Shown one piece after another: positions 20,484-29,882 of a DNA stretch of 64,000 bases (position 1 is the stretch's first letter; each line of letters starts with the position of its first letter). The notes below the pieces were generated by a model, which made no database searches, had not been told where the DNA came from, and saw only the letters and a program-made list of their open reading frames with translations. Both the position numbers and the translations under genes were made by a program. The DNA is from Eubacterium plexicaudatum ASF492 (lineage in GTDB: Bacteria > Bacillota > Clostridia > Lachnospirales > Lachnospiraceae): the NCBI RefSeq assembly GCF_000364225.2, contig NZ_AQFT02000001.1:1178001-1242000 (forward strand). Direction: 5' to 3'.

Positions 20484-20717
20484 TTATGCGGCAAGGTAAG
20501 GTTTGATTACTTCTAAAATTGCTTCCAGTTCTTCCTCGGCGTGAATGGCCAGATCAATCGGTTTTGAAAGATCAAGACTGAAAATGCCCATAATTGATTT
20601 TGCATCAATCACATATCTTCCGGAAATCAGATCAAAATCATAATCAAACTGTGTGATGGCATTGACAAAAGATTTTACTTTGTCAATAGAATTTAACGAA
20701 ATCTGTACGGTTTTCAT
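20484..20717 (-). CDS. HPr-like protein lacking the catalytic histidine
   Basis: 77 residues with the HPr fold pattern. The segment around the regulatory serine is well kept (DAKSIMGIFSLDLSKPI), but the N-terminal IHARPA motif with the phosphorylated His is replaced by LNSIDKVKSFVNAI. It cannot be a PTS phosphocarrier through His15. It may be a Ser-phosphorylatable regulator of the Crh kind or have another role. Alone on the minus strand, with a promoter in the gap before mtaB. Confidence 0.8.
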   Translation of the reverse strand: MKTVQISLNSIDKVKSFVNAITQFDYDFDLISGRYVIDAKSIMGIFSLDLSKPIDLAIHAEEELEAILEVIKPYLAA

Positions 20718-20768
20718 TATGTACCCTCCTTTTGGTCATAGTGTTCAAATGATACTTCATCACATTTT

Positions 20769-20797
20769 ATAGTAACGTTTTTAATTCAAAAAGTCAA
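20769..20797 (-). promoter_or_regulatory. Sigma-A promoter for the HPr-like gene
   Basis: On the minus strand TTGACT (20797-20792), 17-base spacer, TACTAT (20774-20769). Confidence 0.55.
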
Positions 20798-20826
20798 TAT
20801 ATGAGAAAAGAAAAGAGTAGAAAACT

Positions 20827-22158
20827 ATGAAACGAGCAGCGCTTCATAATCTTGGCTGCAAAGTAAATGCCTATGAGACACAGGCGATGCGGCAGCTTTT
20901 GGAACAGGCAGGCTATGAAATTGTCCCATTCGATGAAAAAGCGGATGTCTATGTGATCAATACCTGTTCGGTAACCAATATCGCAGACCGAAAATCCAGA
21001 CAGATGCTGCATCGAGCGCGCCGCTTAAATCCGCAGGCGGTTCTTGTAGCGGCCGGTTGTTATGTGCAGGCAGCCGGTGCGGATGTTTTGGAAGAAGGAA
21101 TTGCGGATATTATTTTAGGCAATAATAAAAAAGAACATTTACTTGTGATGCTGGACGAATATGAAAAAAAACAGTCGCCTGTCAGAGATTTTGAAGATAT
21201 CAACGACGGAAAAAAAGAATACGAAAGGCTGTCTATCAGCCGTACCACAGAGCATACAAGAGCTTTTATTAAAATTCAGGATGGCTGCAACCAGTTTTGC
21301 AGCTATTGCATCATTCCCTATGCAAGAGGCAGGGTGCGCAGCAGACAGGCGCAGGACGTACTGGAAGAAGTGCGGACGCTGGCACGGCAGGGATGTAAGG
21401 AAGTCGTACTGACCGGCATTCACATCAGCTCTTATGGAACGGATCTGTCGGATTGTTCCAAAGAGCCGACGAATGATAAGCTGCTGCGGCTGATTGCGCA
21501 GATACATGACGTTGCGGGAATCTGTCGGATTCGGCTGGGCTCTCTGGAACCTGGCATTGTTACCGAACGGTTTGCACAGACACTTTCGGCAATGGAAAAA
21601 GTCTGTCCGCATTTTCATTTATCGCTGCAAAGCGGATGCGATACGGTGTTAAAGCGAATGAATCGCAAATACGACACGGAGCAATATGCGCAAAAATGTC
21701 AGATTTTGCGGAAGTATTTTTCGCATCCTGCGATTACGACAGATGTAATTGTAGGGTTTCCGCAGGAAACGGAAGAAGAATTTCTCAAAACGCGGCAGTT
21801 TTTAGAACAGATGTATTTTTATGAAATGCACATTTTTAAATATTCACAGAGAAAAGGTACAAAAGCGGCTGCCATGAGCGGCCAGATACAGGAAGCGGTA
21901 AAAGCCCGGCGAAGCGCTGCGCTGCTTGCGCTTGGAGAAGAAATGTCCGCGGCATACCGGCAGAGCCTGATCGGTTCACAAAAGAGCGTGCTTTTGGAAG
22001 AAACGTTTGTGTATGACGGAAAAAGGTATGAGACAGGATATACAAAAGAATATTTAAAAGTTGCGGTTGCGTCCGGGCAAAACCGTTCCAATCACATTGT
22101 AAGAGGCACGGTGACCGGACAATTAACAAAGGATGTGTATCTTATGGTTGAATTTTAG
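20827..22158 (+). CDS. mtaB: tRNA t6A37 methylthiotransferase MtaB
   Basis: 443 residues. It converts t6A37 to ms2t6A in tRNAs reading ANN codons, using two [4Fe-4S] clusters and SAM. N-terminal UPF0004 domain with Cys in LGCKVNAYE, INTCSVTN and AAGCYVQ; radical-SAM CxxxCxxC in GCNQFCSYCIIPYARG (about residues 154-161); C-terminal TRAM domain. MtaB is preferred over MiaB because of the NLGCKVN start and family length. Confidence 0.93.
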   Translation: MKRAALHNLGCKVNAYETQAMRQLLEQAGYEIVPFDEKADVYVINTCSVTNIADRKSRQMLHRARRLNPQAVLVAAGCYVQAAGADVLEEGIADIILGNNKKEHLLVMLDEYEKKQSPVRDFEDINDGKKEYERLSISRTTEHTRAFIKIQDGCNQFCSYCIIPYARGRVRSRQAQDVLEEVRTLARQGCKEVVLTGIHISSYGTDLSDCSKEPTNDKLLRLIAQIHDVAGICRIRLGSLEPGIVTERFAQTLSAMEKVCPHFHLSLQSGCDTVLKRMNRKYDTEQYAQKCQILRKYFSHPAITTDVIVGFPQETEEEFLKTRQFLEQMYFYEMHIFKYSQRKGTKAAAMSGQIQEAVKARRSAALLALGEEMSAAYRQSLIGSQKSVLLEETFVYDGKRYETGYTKEYLKVAVASGQNRSNHIVRGTVTGQLTKDVYLMVEF

Positions 22159-22235
22159 CGCCGAGTATATTAAAATAAAAAAGAGTAGCGCTTTGGGTTA
22201 AGAAAACGAAAGAAGCAGGAATGAGGTCGTGAAAT

Positions 22236-22496
22236 ATGCAGGATAAAAGTAATACACAATTTTTCAGAGTGGAGAAGGAACCGGAATTCCAGGTAAAGGA
22301 CATTATCGAACACGTATATCGTTCTTTGAGTGAAAAAGGATACAATCCGCTTAATCAGATCGTAGGCTATATTATGTCCGGCGATCCGACGTATATTACA
22401 AGCCATAACAATGCCAGAAGCATGGTCATGAAAGTGGAACGTGACGAACTGGTGGAAGAAATACTGAAAGAGTATATTAAAGTAAATTTCCGGTAA
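22236..22496 (+). CDS. ireB: IreB family regulatory phosphoprotein
   Basis: 86 residues, formerly UPF0297 or DUF965 (YrzL in B. subtilis). Signature [39 protein letters not shown]. In Enterococcus the homologue is phosphorylated on Thr by the kinase IreK and controls cell-envelope stress tolerance. Threonines are present near the N-terminus (DKSNTQFF). The order ireB-ruvX-DUF1292 is conserved across Firmicutes. Confidence 0.92.
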   Translation: MQDKSNTQFFRVEKEPEFQVKDIIEHVYRSLSEKGYNPLNQIVGYIMSGDPTYITSHNNARSMVMKVERDELVEEILKEYIKVNFR

Positions 22497-22530
22497 AGGC
22501 CGGCGGGGATACGGACAGGAGGCATGCAAT

Positions 22531-22971
22531 ATGCGGATCATGGGATTGGACTTCGGTTCAAAGACGGTAGGCGTAGCGGTAAGTGATCCGCTGCTTGTAA
22601 CGGCACAGGGGCTGGAGACGATCTTTCGCAAATCACCTGGAAAGCTCAGACAGACGCTTTCGCGCATTGATGAGCTGATTGCCGAATATCAGGTTGATCA
22701 AATCGTACTCGGCTATCCGAAGCATATGAACAATTCGGAGGGAGAGCGCTGTGAAAAAACGCAGGAATTTCGCCGGATGCTGGAGCAAAGAACAGGTCTG
22801 ACCGTTGTATTATGGGATGAGCGGCTTACAACGGCCGCGGCAGACCAGGTTATGATACAAAGCGGCGTCCGGCGCAAGGAACGCAAGGAATATGTAGATA
22901 CAATCGCTGCAGGATTCATTTTGCAGGGATATCTCGATTTCATTCAAAACAGCAATAACAAAAAAGAGTAA
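22531..22971 (+). CDS. ruvX: RuvX/YqgF, pre-16S rRNA nuclease or Holliday-junction resolvase-like
   Basis: 146 residues with the RNase H-like fold: [18 protein letters not shown] holds the first acidic residue, [17 protein letters not shown] the conserved loop, and [14 protein letters not shown] and [17 protein letters not shown] the rest of the active site. The family trims the 5' end of 16S rRNA. 34 bases after ireB, 27 before the DUF1292 gene. Confidence 0.93.
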   Translation: MRIMGLDFGSKTVGVAVSDPLLVTAQGLETIFRKSPGKLRQTLSRIDELIAEYQVDQIVLGYPKHMNNSEGERCEKTQEFRRMLEQRTGLTVVLWDERLTTAAADQVMIQSGVRRKERKEYVDTIAAGFILQGYLDFIQNSNNKKE

Positions 22972-22998
22972 TCAGGATGAAAAGAAAGGAACAAAAAC

Positions 22999-23325
22999 AT
23001 GGATGATTTATTACGTGAAGTAGAGCAGATGACAGCAGGAGAACCCAAATATGAAAAAATTTCATTTTATGATGAGGAACAGGACGGGTTTGCCGAATTT
23101 TTCATATTGGAGCGGACAAAAGTAAACGGAGCCGAATATCTGCTTGCATCCCAGGAGCTGAATCAGGATTCGGACGGATATATTTTTAAAGTCGTAGCGG
23201 AGCATGAGGCAGACGACGATGAAGTGTCGATGGAGCTGGAACTTGTAGAAGATGAAACGGAGCTGGAAGCAGTCGGCAAAGTATTTGCGGAGCTGCTGAG
23301 TGATGACATGAATATTGAAATATAA
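22999..23325 (+). CDS. DUF1292 protein (YrzB-like)
   Basis: 108 residues, strongly acidic. It shows the DUF1292 pattern (ISFYDEEQDGFAEFFILERTKVNGAEYLLA and AVGKVFAELL). The function is unknown. The partner order with ireB and ruvX is the same as in Bacillus. The tail end overlaps the RNase J ribosome-binding region. Confidence 0.85.
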   Translation: MDDLLREVEQMTAGEPKYEKISFYDEEQDGFAEFFILERTKVNGAEYLLASQELNQDSDGYIFKVVAEHEADDDEVSMELELVEDETELEAVGKVFAELLSDDMNIEI

Positions 23326-23340
23326 AAAGGAGATTAACAG

Positions 23341-24995
23341 GTGGCGGAATCAAAATTAAAATCATTCCATTGGGCGGATTAGAACAGATTGGAATGAATA
23401 TTACTGCCTTTGAATATGAAGACAGTATCATTGTTGTGGATTGCGGATTGTCATTCCCTGAGGACGATATGCTTGGAATCGATCTTGTAATCCCTGACAT
23501 TACGTATTTAAAAGAGAATATTGAAAAAGTAAAAGGATTTTTTATTACCCATGGGCATGAGGATCACATTGGTGCGATTCCGTATGTACTCAAAGAGATC
23601 AACGTGCCGATCTATGCAACCAAACTGACCGTAGGAATTATAGAGCATAAGCTGCGCGAGCATGACCTGATGCGCGTTGTCAAGCGTAAAATCGTAAAAT
23701 ATGGCCAGCACATTAATCTGGGATGTTTTCGCGTGGAATTTATCAAGACAAACCACAGCATCCAGGATGCGGCGGCGCTTGCCATTTATTCGCCGGCCGG
23801 CGTAGTCATTCACACAGGTGACTTTAAAGTCGATTATACACCGGTATTTGGCGACGCCATAGATTTGCAGAGATTTGGTGAAATCGGCAAAAAAGGAGTG
23901 CTGGCGCTGATGTGCGACAGTACGAATGCGGAGCGTGCCGGATTTACGATGTCGGAAAAAACAGTTGGAAAAGTACTGGATTCGATTTTTACCGACCATA
24001 AAAACAACCGGATTATTGTATCTACGTTTGCTTCCAATGTAGACCGTGTACAGCAGATTATTAACTGTGCCTACAATCACGGAAGAAAAGTCGTGATCGA
24101 AGGACGCAGCATGGTGAATATTATTAGTACGGCTACGGAACTTGGCTATATTAATATTCCGGAGCATACGCTGATTGATATTGAACATTTAAAAGATTAT
24201 CCGGACGAGCTGACCGTACTGATTACGACCGGAAGCCAGGGAGAATCCATGGCGGCTTTATCCCGTATGGCGAGCGGCATGCACCGCAAGGTGTCGATTA
24301 AGCCGAACGATCTGATCGTGTTAAGCTCCAGTCCGATTCCGGGCAATGAAAAGGCCGTTACAAAGATTATAAACGAACTGTCTATGAAAGGCGCCGAAGT
24401 TATTTTTCAGGATGTGCATGTATCCGGCCATGCATGCATCGAAGACATTAAGCTGATCTATTCACTCGTGCATCCGAAGTATGCAATACCGGTGCATGGA
24501 GAATACAAGCATTTAAAAGCACAGGCAAAGATTGCGGAAGAACTTGGCGTATCCAAGGACAATATTTTTATCCTGTCGACCGGAGATGTGCTGGAACTGG
24601 ATGATAACAGCGCAAAAGTAGCCGGCAGAGTGCATGTCGGTGATGTTATGGTGGACGGCCTTGGCGTCGGTGATGTCGGCAATATTGTATTAAGAGACCG
24701 CCAGCATCTGGCCGAAGAAGGCATTATTATTGTTGTCCTCACGCTGGACAGTGCATCGGGCCTGGTAGCGGCAGGACCGGATATCGTATCCAGAGGCTTT
24801 GTCTATGTCCGGGGCTCGGAAAGCCTGATGGATGAGGCAAGGCATGTGCTAAACGGTACAATGGACAATTGTATGGACAAGCACATTACGGACTGGGGCA
24901 AAATTAAGACCGAGATTAAAGATGCACTCGGTGATTTTGTCTGGAAAGAGATGAAGCGTCGTCCGATGATTATTCCGATTATTATGGAAGTATAA
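23341..24995 (+). CDS. rnj: Ribonuclease J (apparent frameshift at residue 7)
   Basis: Metallo-beta-lactamase/beta-CASP RNase with endonuclease and 5' exonuclease activity, central to mRNA decay and rRNA maturation. GTG start at 23341 with AAGGAG, reading VAESKLK; one A must be restored in the run 23358-23361 to reach KIIPLGGLEQIGMNITAFEY. With it the product is 551 residues, normal size. Active site THGHEDHIGAIPYVL, later HTGDFKVDYTPV, CDSTNAER and HVSGHA. Without the repair, translation would need a TTG inside the sequence at 23370, losing the first strand. Confidence 0.92.
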
Positions 24996-25049
24996 GTACA
25001 GGTCGGCCTGTTATGAAAAACGGAAATTATGAAGGAGAAAAGCCAGATT

Positions 25050-25394
25050 ATGAGTCAGGTAAATGAAGCATTGGAAGGATTAATCCAGGCAATCTGGGAA
25101 GGCGAGGAGTATAAGCGTTATCAGGAAATACGTGCAAAAGTACATGAGCAGCCGGAACTGGAGCAGAAAATTCATGCGTTCCGTAAAAAAAATTATGAGG
25201 TTCAAAACCGTGCAAATGAACGGGTGCTGTATGATCAGGTAGACGGACTGGAGCGGGAAGGGATTGAGTTTCGAAAAGATCCGCTTGTGAACGAGTACCT
25301 GAATGCGGAGCTTGGAATCTGCAGGCTGTTTCAGCGGATTAACTGGGAGCTTGTGCAAAATATGGATTTTGATCTGGGGTTTGTAATAGATTAA
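25050..25394 (+). CDS. YlbF/YmcA family protein
   Basis: 114 residues from ATG 25050, which has AAGGAGA about 12 bases upstream; an earlier ATG at 25029 is possible. All-helical. Pattern EGEEYKRYQEIRAKVHEQPELEQKIHAFRK and REGIEFRKDPLVNEYLNAE. In B. subtilis YlbF, YmcA and YaaT form a complex that modifies RNase Y-dependent RNA processing. Standing directly after rnj agrees with an RNA-decay link; that link is inferred. Confidence 0.8.
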   Translation: MSQVNEALEGLIQAIWEGEEYKRYQEIRAKVHEQPELEQKIHAFRKKNYEVQNRANERVLYDQVDGLEREGIEFRKDPLVNEYLNAELGICRLFQRINWELVQNMDFDLGFVID

Positions 25395-25411
25395 CGGAAG
25401 GGAAGCCTTAC

Positions 25412-25807
25412 ATGAGTGCCAGTAAAATTGTAATGCGGCTTGTGAGCATCAGCTTTACGGTGCTGATCTTTCTTATGGTTATCTATGGTCTGTACGAGAT
25501 CGGGCTTCGTTCGTACAGTTATGGCTACCGTATTTTTGCGGAACCGCCGGTAACGACAGGAGAGGGAAGAGACAGGCTTGTGCAGATTAAAAACACAATG
25601 AGCGATTCGGATATTGCAAAATTATTAGAGGAAAAAGGGCTGATTCGGGACAAGCTGCTGTTTGTACTGCAGCTGAAATTATCCGGATACGGCGGAAAAA
25701 TTTTACCCGGCCGTTATACGTTAAATACTTCCATGACGGCAGACGAGATGATACAGATTATGAGCCGGGAAGATACCGAAGAGGCAGAGCAGGAAAAATC
25801 GGAATGA
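25412..25807 (+). CDS. MltG-like stub: membrane anchor plus LysM-like domain
   Basis: 131 residues: one transmembrane segment (about 8-30, VSISFTVLIFLMVIYGLYEI) and the start of the MltG/YceG fold (VQIKNTMSDSDIAKLLEEKGLI and LPGRYTLNTSMTADEMIQIM). The catalytic transglycosylase part with its Glu is missing. The stop is followed at once by trmR (4-base overlap), and the sequence end is Glu-rich, so this looks like a natural short protein rather than a frameshift. B. subtilis has full-length mltG (yrrL) in the same place. Confidence 0.75.
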   Translation: MSASKIVMRLVSISFTVLIFLMVIYGLYEIGLRSYSYGYRIFAEPPVTTGEGRDRLVQIKNTMSDSDIAKLLEEKGLIRDKLLFVLQLKLSGYGGKILPGRYTLNTSMTADEMIQIMSREDTEEAEQEKSE

Positions 25808-26448
25808 TTGTTGATGAGAGATTTATAACTTATATAAATTCCCTGGACAGCGGAAATACAAAGTTGTTGGAGGAGATTGAAGCAGAGGCGCTGCGCACGG
25901 ACGTACCGGTGATCCGCAAAGAAACACAGGCATGTCTGAAACTGTTTCTGACGCTTAAAAAGCCAAAACGCATTTTGGAAGTCGGTACGGCAGTGGGATT
26001 TTCAGCTATCTTTATGAAAACTTATAATCCGACGGAATGTACGGTTACGACGATCGAAAATTATGAAAAAAGGATTCCGATTGCCCGCACAAACTTTCGG
26101 CGTGCGGGCATGGAAGACGCGATTACGCTGGTGGAAGGCGATGCCACTCAGGTGCTGCAGCAGCTGGACGGAACGTATGATCTGATCTTTATGGATGCTG
26201 CAAAGGGACAGTATATTCATTTCCTGCCGCATGTTATGCGTCTGCTGCAGAAGGATGGCATGCTGATATCGGATAACATTTTGCAGGACGGGGACATTAT
26301 TGAGTCCAGATATGCGGTAATTCGCCGCAACCGTACGATACACAGGCGGATGCGCAGGTATTTGTATGAGCTGACGCATCATGAACAGCTCGTAACGGCC
26401 GTATTTCCGGTGGGAGACGGCATTACGGTCAGCAGTAAAAAAGCATAA
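25804..26448 (+). CDS. trmR: tRNA 5-hydroxyuridine methyltransferase TrmR-like O-methyltransferase
   Basis: 214 residues, class I SAM fold of the caffeoyl-CoA O-methyltransferase type: LEVGTAVGFSAIFMKTY, TTIENYEKRIPIARTNF, LIFMDAAKGQYIHFLPHV and LISDNILQDGD (metal site). B. subtilis TrmR (YrrM) makes 5-methoxyuridine-34 and is encoded beside the U32 hydroxylase TrhP, exactly as here. The assignment rests on this context. Confidence 0.85.
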   Translation: MIVDERFITYINSLDSGNTKLLEEIEAEALRTDVPVIRKETQACLKLFLTLKKPKRILEVGTAVGFSAIFMKTYNPTECTVTTIENYEKRIPIARTNFRRAGMEDAITLVEGDATQVLQQLDGTYDLIFMDAAKGQYIHFLPHVMRLLQKDGMLISDNILQDGDIIESRYAVIRRNRTIHRRMRRYLYELTHHEQLVTAVFPVGDGITVSSKKA

Positions 26449-26471
26449 AAAGAAATTTTGGGAGGTCAGAA

Positions 26472-27719
26472 ATGAGACGTCCGGAATTGTTAGTTCCGGC
26501 AGGCAGTCCGGAAGTACTGAAAGTAGCAATCCTTTATGGTGCTGACGCCGTATATATCGGCGGAGAATCTTTCGGGCTGCGTGCCAAGGCTAAAAATTTT
26601 ACATTGGAAGAGATGGCGCAGGGGATTGCCTTTGCACATGAACATCATGCAAAAGTATATGTGACGGCGAATATTTTCGCCCATAATGAAGATCTGGAAG
26701 GCGTGCGGGAATATTTTTACCGTCTCCGGGATATCCGTCCGGATGCGCTGATTATCTCCGACCCCGGTGTATTTGCAATTGCAAGGGAAATCTGTCCGCA
26801 TATAGAAGTGCATATCAGTACGCAGGCAAACAATACCAACTATGAGTCCATGCGGTTCTGGCACGGAATAGGTGCGAAACGTATCGTTTGTGCAAGAGAA
26901 CTGTCATTGGCGGAAATAAGAGAAATACGAAGCCGGATTCCGGATGAGCTGGAGCTGGAAGCGTTTATTCACGGAGCAATGTGTATTTCCTATTCCGGCA
27001 GATGTCTGCTGAGCAATTATTTTACCGGAAGAGATGCCAATCAGGGAGCCTGTACCCATCCATGCCGCTGGCAGTATGCGGTCGTGGAAGAAAAAAGACC
27101 GGGAGAATATCTGCCAGTTTATGAAAATGAGCGGGGTACCTATATTTTCAACTCCAAAGATTTGTGTATGATTGAGCACATTCCGGATCTGGTGCAGGCA
27201 GGCATTGACAGCTTTAAAATCGAAGGCCGCATGAAGACGGCGCTTTATATTGCCACAGTGGCAAGGACCTATCGCAGGGCTATTGACGATTATATGCAGG
27301 CACCATCCTTATATGAACAAAATCTGCCCTGGTACCGCAGCCAGATTGCAAGTGGTACGTTCCGGCAGTTTACGACAGGGTTTTTCTATGGAAAACCATC
27401 CGAAGAAGCACAGGTATATGACAGCAATGATTATGTAAAAAATTATACATATCTTGGGATTATAGAAGGCAGTAATGAACAGGGGGCGTATCGGATCGTA
27501 CAGAAAAACAAGTTTTCGGTGGGAGAACGGATTGAAGTGATCCGGCCGGAGGGAACAGACTATGTGGTAACGGTCCGCTCCATTACGGACGAGGACGGAA
27601 CGGCGATGGAATCCGCACCGCATCCGAAACAGGCGCTGTATGTGGAAACGGAGTGTGCGCAGGATCACTCCGTCCGGTTCAAGCAATATGATATTCTACG
27701 CAGAAAAGAGGAGGACTGA
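26472..27719 (+). CDS. trhP: Peptidase U32 family protein, tRNA uridine-34 hydroxylase TrhP
   Basis: 415 residues. Start MRRPELLVPAGSPEVLKVAI, barrel motif ADAVYIGGESFGLRAKAKNF and HISTQANNTN. The Cys set is in CISYSGRCLLSNYFTG and ANQGACTHPCRW, consistent with an Fe-S cluster. It probably makes 5-hydroxyuridine in tRNA, which TrmR then methylates. B. subtilis has two such genes (trhP1, trhP2); only one is present here, of the longer TrhP2 type. Despite the family name it is unlikely to be a protease. Confidence 0.88.
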   Translation: MRRPELLVPAGSPEVLKVAILYGADAVYIGGESFGLRAKAKNFTLEEMAQGIAFAHEHHAKVYVTANIFAHNEDLEGVREYFYRLRDIRPDALIISDPGVFAIAREICPHIEVHISTQANNTNYESMRFWHGIGAKRIVCARELSLAEIREIRSRIPDELELEAFIHGAMCISYSGRCLLSNYFTGRDANQGACTHPCRWQYAVVEEKRPGEYLPVYENERGTYIFNSKDLCMIEHIPDLVQAGIDSFKIEGRMKTALYIATVARTYRRAIDDYMQAPSLYEQNLPWYRSQIASGTFRQFTTGFFYGKPSEEAQVYDSNDYVKNYTYLGIIEGSNEQGAYRIVQKNKFSVGERIEVIRPEGTDYVVTVRSITDEDGTAMESAPHPKQALYVETECAQDHSVRFKQYDILRRKEED

Positions 27720-27721
27720 CA

Positions 27722-28786
27722 ATGGGAAAGGATAAATATGTAGCATATGTGGGTACTTATACACATGAAAACAGCCTTGGTATCCATATTTATGACGTGG
27801 ATGTGGAACATGCAAAGATCGAAGAGCGAAAGATGGTTCCGATCAGCAATTCGTCCGATGTCATCATTTCGCACAGCGGAAAAATCTTATATTCTATCGC
27901 GGATGAAGGTGTGGAAGCATTTCACATTCTGCCGGATGGAGATCTGGAAAAGATAAACAAAAAATGGATTGGGGGCATGCGGGGCTGTTATCTGGAACTG
28001 GACAGAGAAGACAGATATCTGTTTGTCGCAGGCTATCATGATGCCAGAGTATCCATGCTGCGTCTGAATGCGGATGGTTCCATTGCAGGCATTGCGGACG
28101 GCGTATTCCACAAAGGTATGGGACGCTGCATCGCGGAACGTAATTCCAGACCGCATGTACATTGTGTAAAAGTTACTCCGGACCAGAAATTTTTATGTGC
28201 CGTAGACGGCGGTCTGGACCATATTAAAATATACCGTCTGGATTATGAAGGCGGACAACTCATTCATCATGATATTTTAAGATGTCCTCTTGATTCTGCG
28301 CCGCGTGCCATGCGCTTTAGCAAAGACGGCAAATATGCATACGTATTGTGTGAGCTTACAAATGTCGTAAACGTGTATCGTTATTTTCTTACGGAAAGCG
28401 GAAATCCGGAGTTTGAAAAAATTCAGACTATTTCGACGGAAGATCCGGGCGAAGATGAAATCTGCAGTGCGACGACCATGGAATTATCAGCCGACGGCAA
28501 TTACCTGTTCTGCACGGATGCCGGTATCAATGCGGTACTTGTATTTGCGGTAGATAAAGAGACGGGAATGCTGTCGCTGGTATGCAACAATCGTATCGGC
28601 GGTGAATTTCCAAAAGCGATTGCCGTATTTCCGGATGGGAAAAATTTTATGTGCCTGAATCATGACAGCAATTCCATCGGTATTTTTTCCATGGATTACG
28701 AAGGCAAATATTTCCTGATGCATGGGAAGCCGGTAGAAGTCGAGACTCCAAACTGTGTATATATTCATAAATTAAGACAGGGATAA
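27722..28786 (+). CDS. Lactonase family beta-propeller protein
   Basis: 354 residues in the seven-bladed lactonase family that includes E. coli Pgl (6-phosphogluconolactonase). Blade motifs: YVAYVGTYTHENSLGIHIY at the N-terminus, FVAGYHDARVSML, RPHVHCVKVTPDQKFL, DSAPRAMRFSKDGKYAYVLCEL and CLNHDSNSIGIF. The PHVH segment lies at the usual active-site position. It has no signal peptide. The actual substrate is not shown by the context (tRNA genes upstream, DHH phosphoesterase downstream). Starts 3 bases after trhP. Confidence 0.8.
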   Translation: MGKDKYVAYVGTYTHENSLGIHIYDVDVEHAKIEERKMVPISNSSDVIISHSGKILYSIADEGVEAFHILPDGDLEKINKKWIGGMRGCYLELDREDRYLFVAGYHDARVSMLRLNADGSIAGIADGVFHKGMGRCIAERNSRPHVHCVKVTPDQKFLCAVDGGLDHIKIYRLDYEGGQLIHHDILRCPLDSAPRAMRFSKDGKYAYVLCELTNVVNVYRYFLTESGNPEFEKIQTISTEDPGEDEICSATTMELSADGNYLFCTDAGINAVLVFAVDKETGMLSLVCNNRIGGEFPKAIAVFPDGKNFMCLNHDSNSIGIFSMDYEGKYFLMHGKPVEVETPNCVYIHKLRQG

Positions 28787-28807
28787 CAAAGGAAAAGGAG
28801 AGCAGCT

Positions 28808-29773
28808 ATGGCAGAAAAATATCGTTTGGTAACCAGAAGTGATTTTGACGGTCTTGTGTGCGCAATGATCTTAAAAGAGATGGATTTGATTGACGATATC
28901 AAATTCGTACATCCAAAAGATATGCAGGATGGACTGATTCCTGTTACAAACCGTGATATTACGACGAATCTTCCATATGTGGAAGGTGTGCATCTGGCAT
29001 TTGATCATCATTCCAGTGAAGTGACTGACGATGAAAAAAAGCCTGCATACATCATTGAAGGAGATGCGCCGTCTGCCGCCCGTGTCGTATATGAATACTA
29101 TGGCGGAAAGGAAAAGCTGCCCCGTATTTCGGATGAAATAATGGAAGCCGTAGACAAATCCGATGCTGCGCAGTATGACATGGATGATATTTTAAATCCG
29201 AAAGGCTGGGCGTTAATGAGCTTTCTTATGGATGCCAGAACCGGTCTTGGAAGGTTTCATGAATTTCGCATTTCCAACTATGATCTGATGATGCAGCTGA
29301 TTGATTATTGTACGGAACATTCGGTAGAGGAAGTGCTGGAACTGCCGGACGTAAAAGAGCGTGTGGATTTGTATTTCAGACAGCAGCAGGACTTTAAAGC
29401 ACAGCTGCTGCGTGTTACAAAAATGGTAGGAAATGTGGCGGTGATCTATTTAAAAGACGAGGAGATTATTTATACCGGAAATCGCTTTTTAATCTATGCA
29501 CTGTTTCCGCAGGCAAAGATCTCGGTACATGTCATGTGGGGATTTCGCAGGAAAAATACGGCCGTTACGATCGGAAAGTCGATTGTAGACCGCTCATCAC
29601 AGGTAGATATTGGTGAAATCTGCCATTACTTTGGCGGCGGCGGACATCGCAATGCCGGAACATGCCAGCTGCCGAATGATGAAATAGACGGTATTCTTCC
29701 GGATATTCTGGACTTGTTAAATGAAAAGATCACGTTGAAAACGCTGGATAAGAAAAAAGGGCCGCAGTTTTAA
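28808..29773 (+). CDS. DHH family phosphoesterase, exopolyphosphatase-like
   Basis: 321 residues. Metal-binding motifs RSDFDGLVCAMIL, AFDHHSSEV (the DHH motif) and the C-terminal DHHA1 end YFGGGGHRNAGTCQLP. This group hydrolyses phosphodiester or phosphoanhydride bonds; the substrate (polyphosphate, nucleotide or short RNA) is not known from sequence. Distinct from NrnA at 55744, which has a different insertion pattern. Confidence 0.82.
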   Translation: MAEKYRLVTRSDFDGLVCAMILKEMDLIDDIKFVHPKDMQDGLIPVTNRDITTNLPYVEGVHLAFDHHSSEVTDDEKKPAYIIEGDAPSAARVVYEYYGGKEKLPRISDEIMEAVDKSDAAQYDMDDILNPKGWALMSFLMDARTGLGRFHEFRISNYDLMMQLIDYCTEHSVEEVLELPDVKERVDLYFRQQQDFKAQLLRVTKMVGNVAVIYLKDEEIIYTGNRFLIYALFPQAKISVHVMWGFRRKNTAVTIGKSIVDRSSQVDIGEICHYFGGGGHRNAGTCQLPNDEIDGILPDILDLLNEKITLKTLDKKKGPQF

Positions 29774-29808
29774 AAACGGATTATATAGCTGAGATTTGTA
29801 TAAGATCG

Positions 29809-29855
29809 TAAGGTGCAAGGTCTTTGGAGTAGCAGAGACTTTGCACCTTTTTGAA
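29809..29855 (+). terminator. Intrinsic terminator after the DHH gene
   Basis: AAGGTGCAAGGTCT and AGAGACTTTGCACCTT arms (one mismatch) then TTTTT. It separates the DHH gene from the restriction system. Confidence 0.85.
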
Positions 29856-29882
29856 TGATTCCGTACGGACAGAGGACATACT

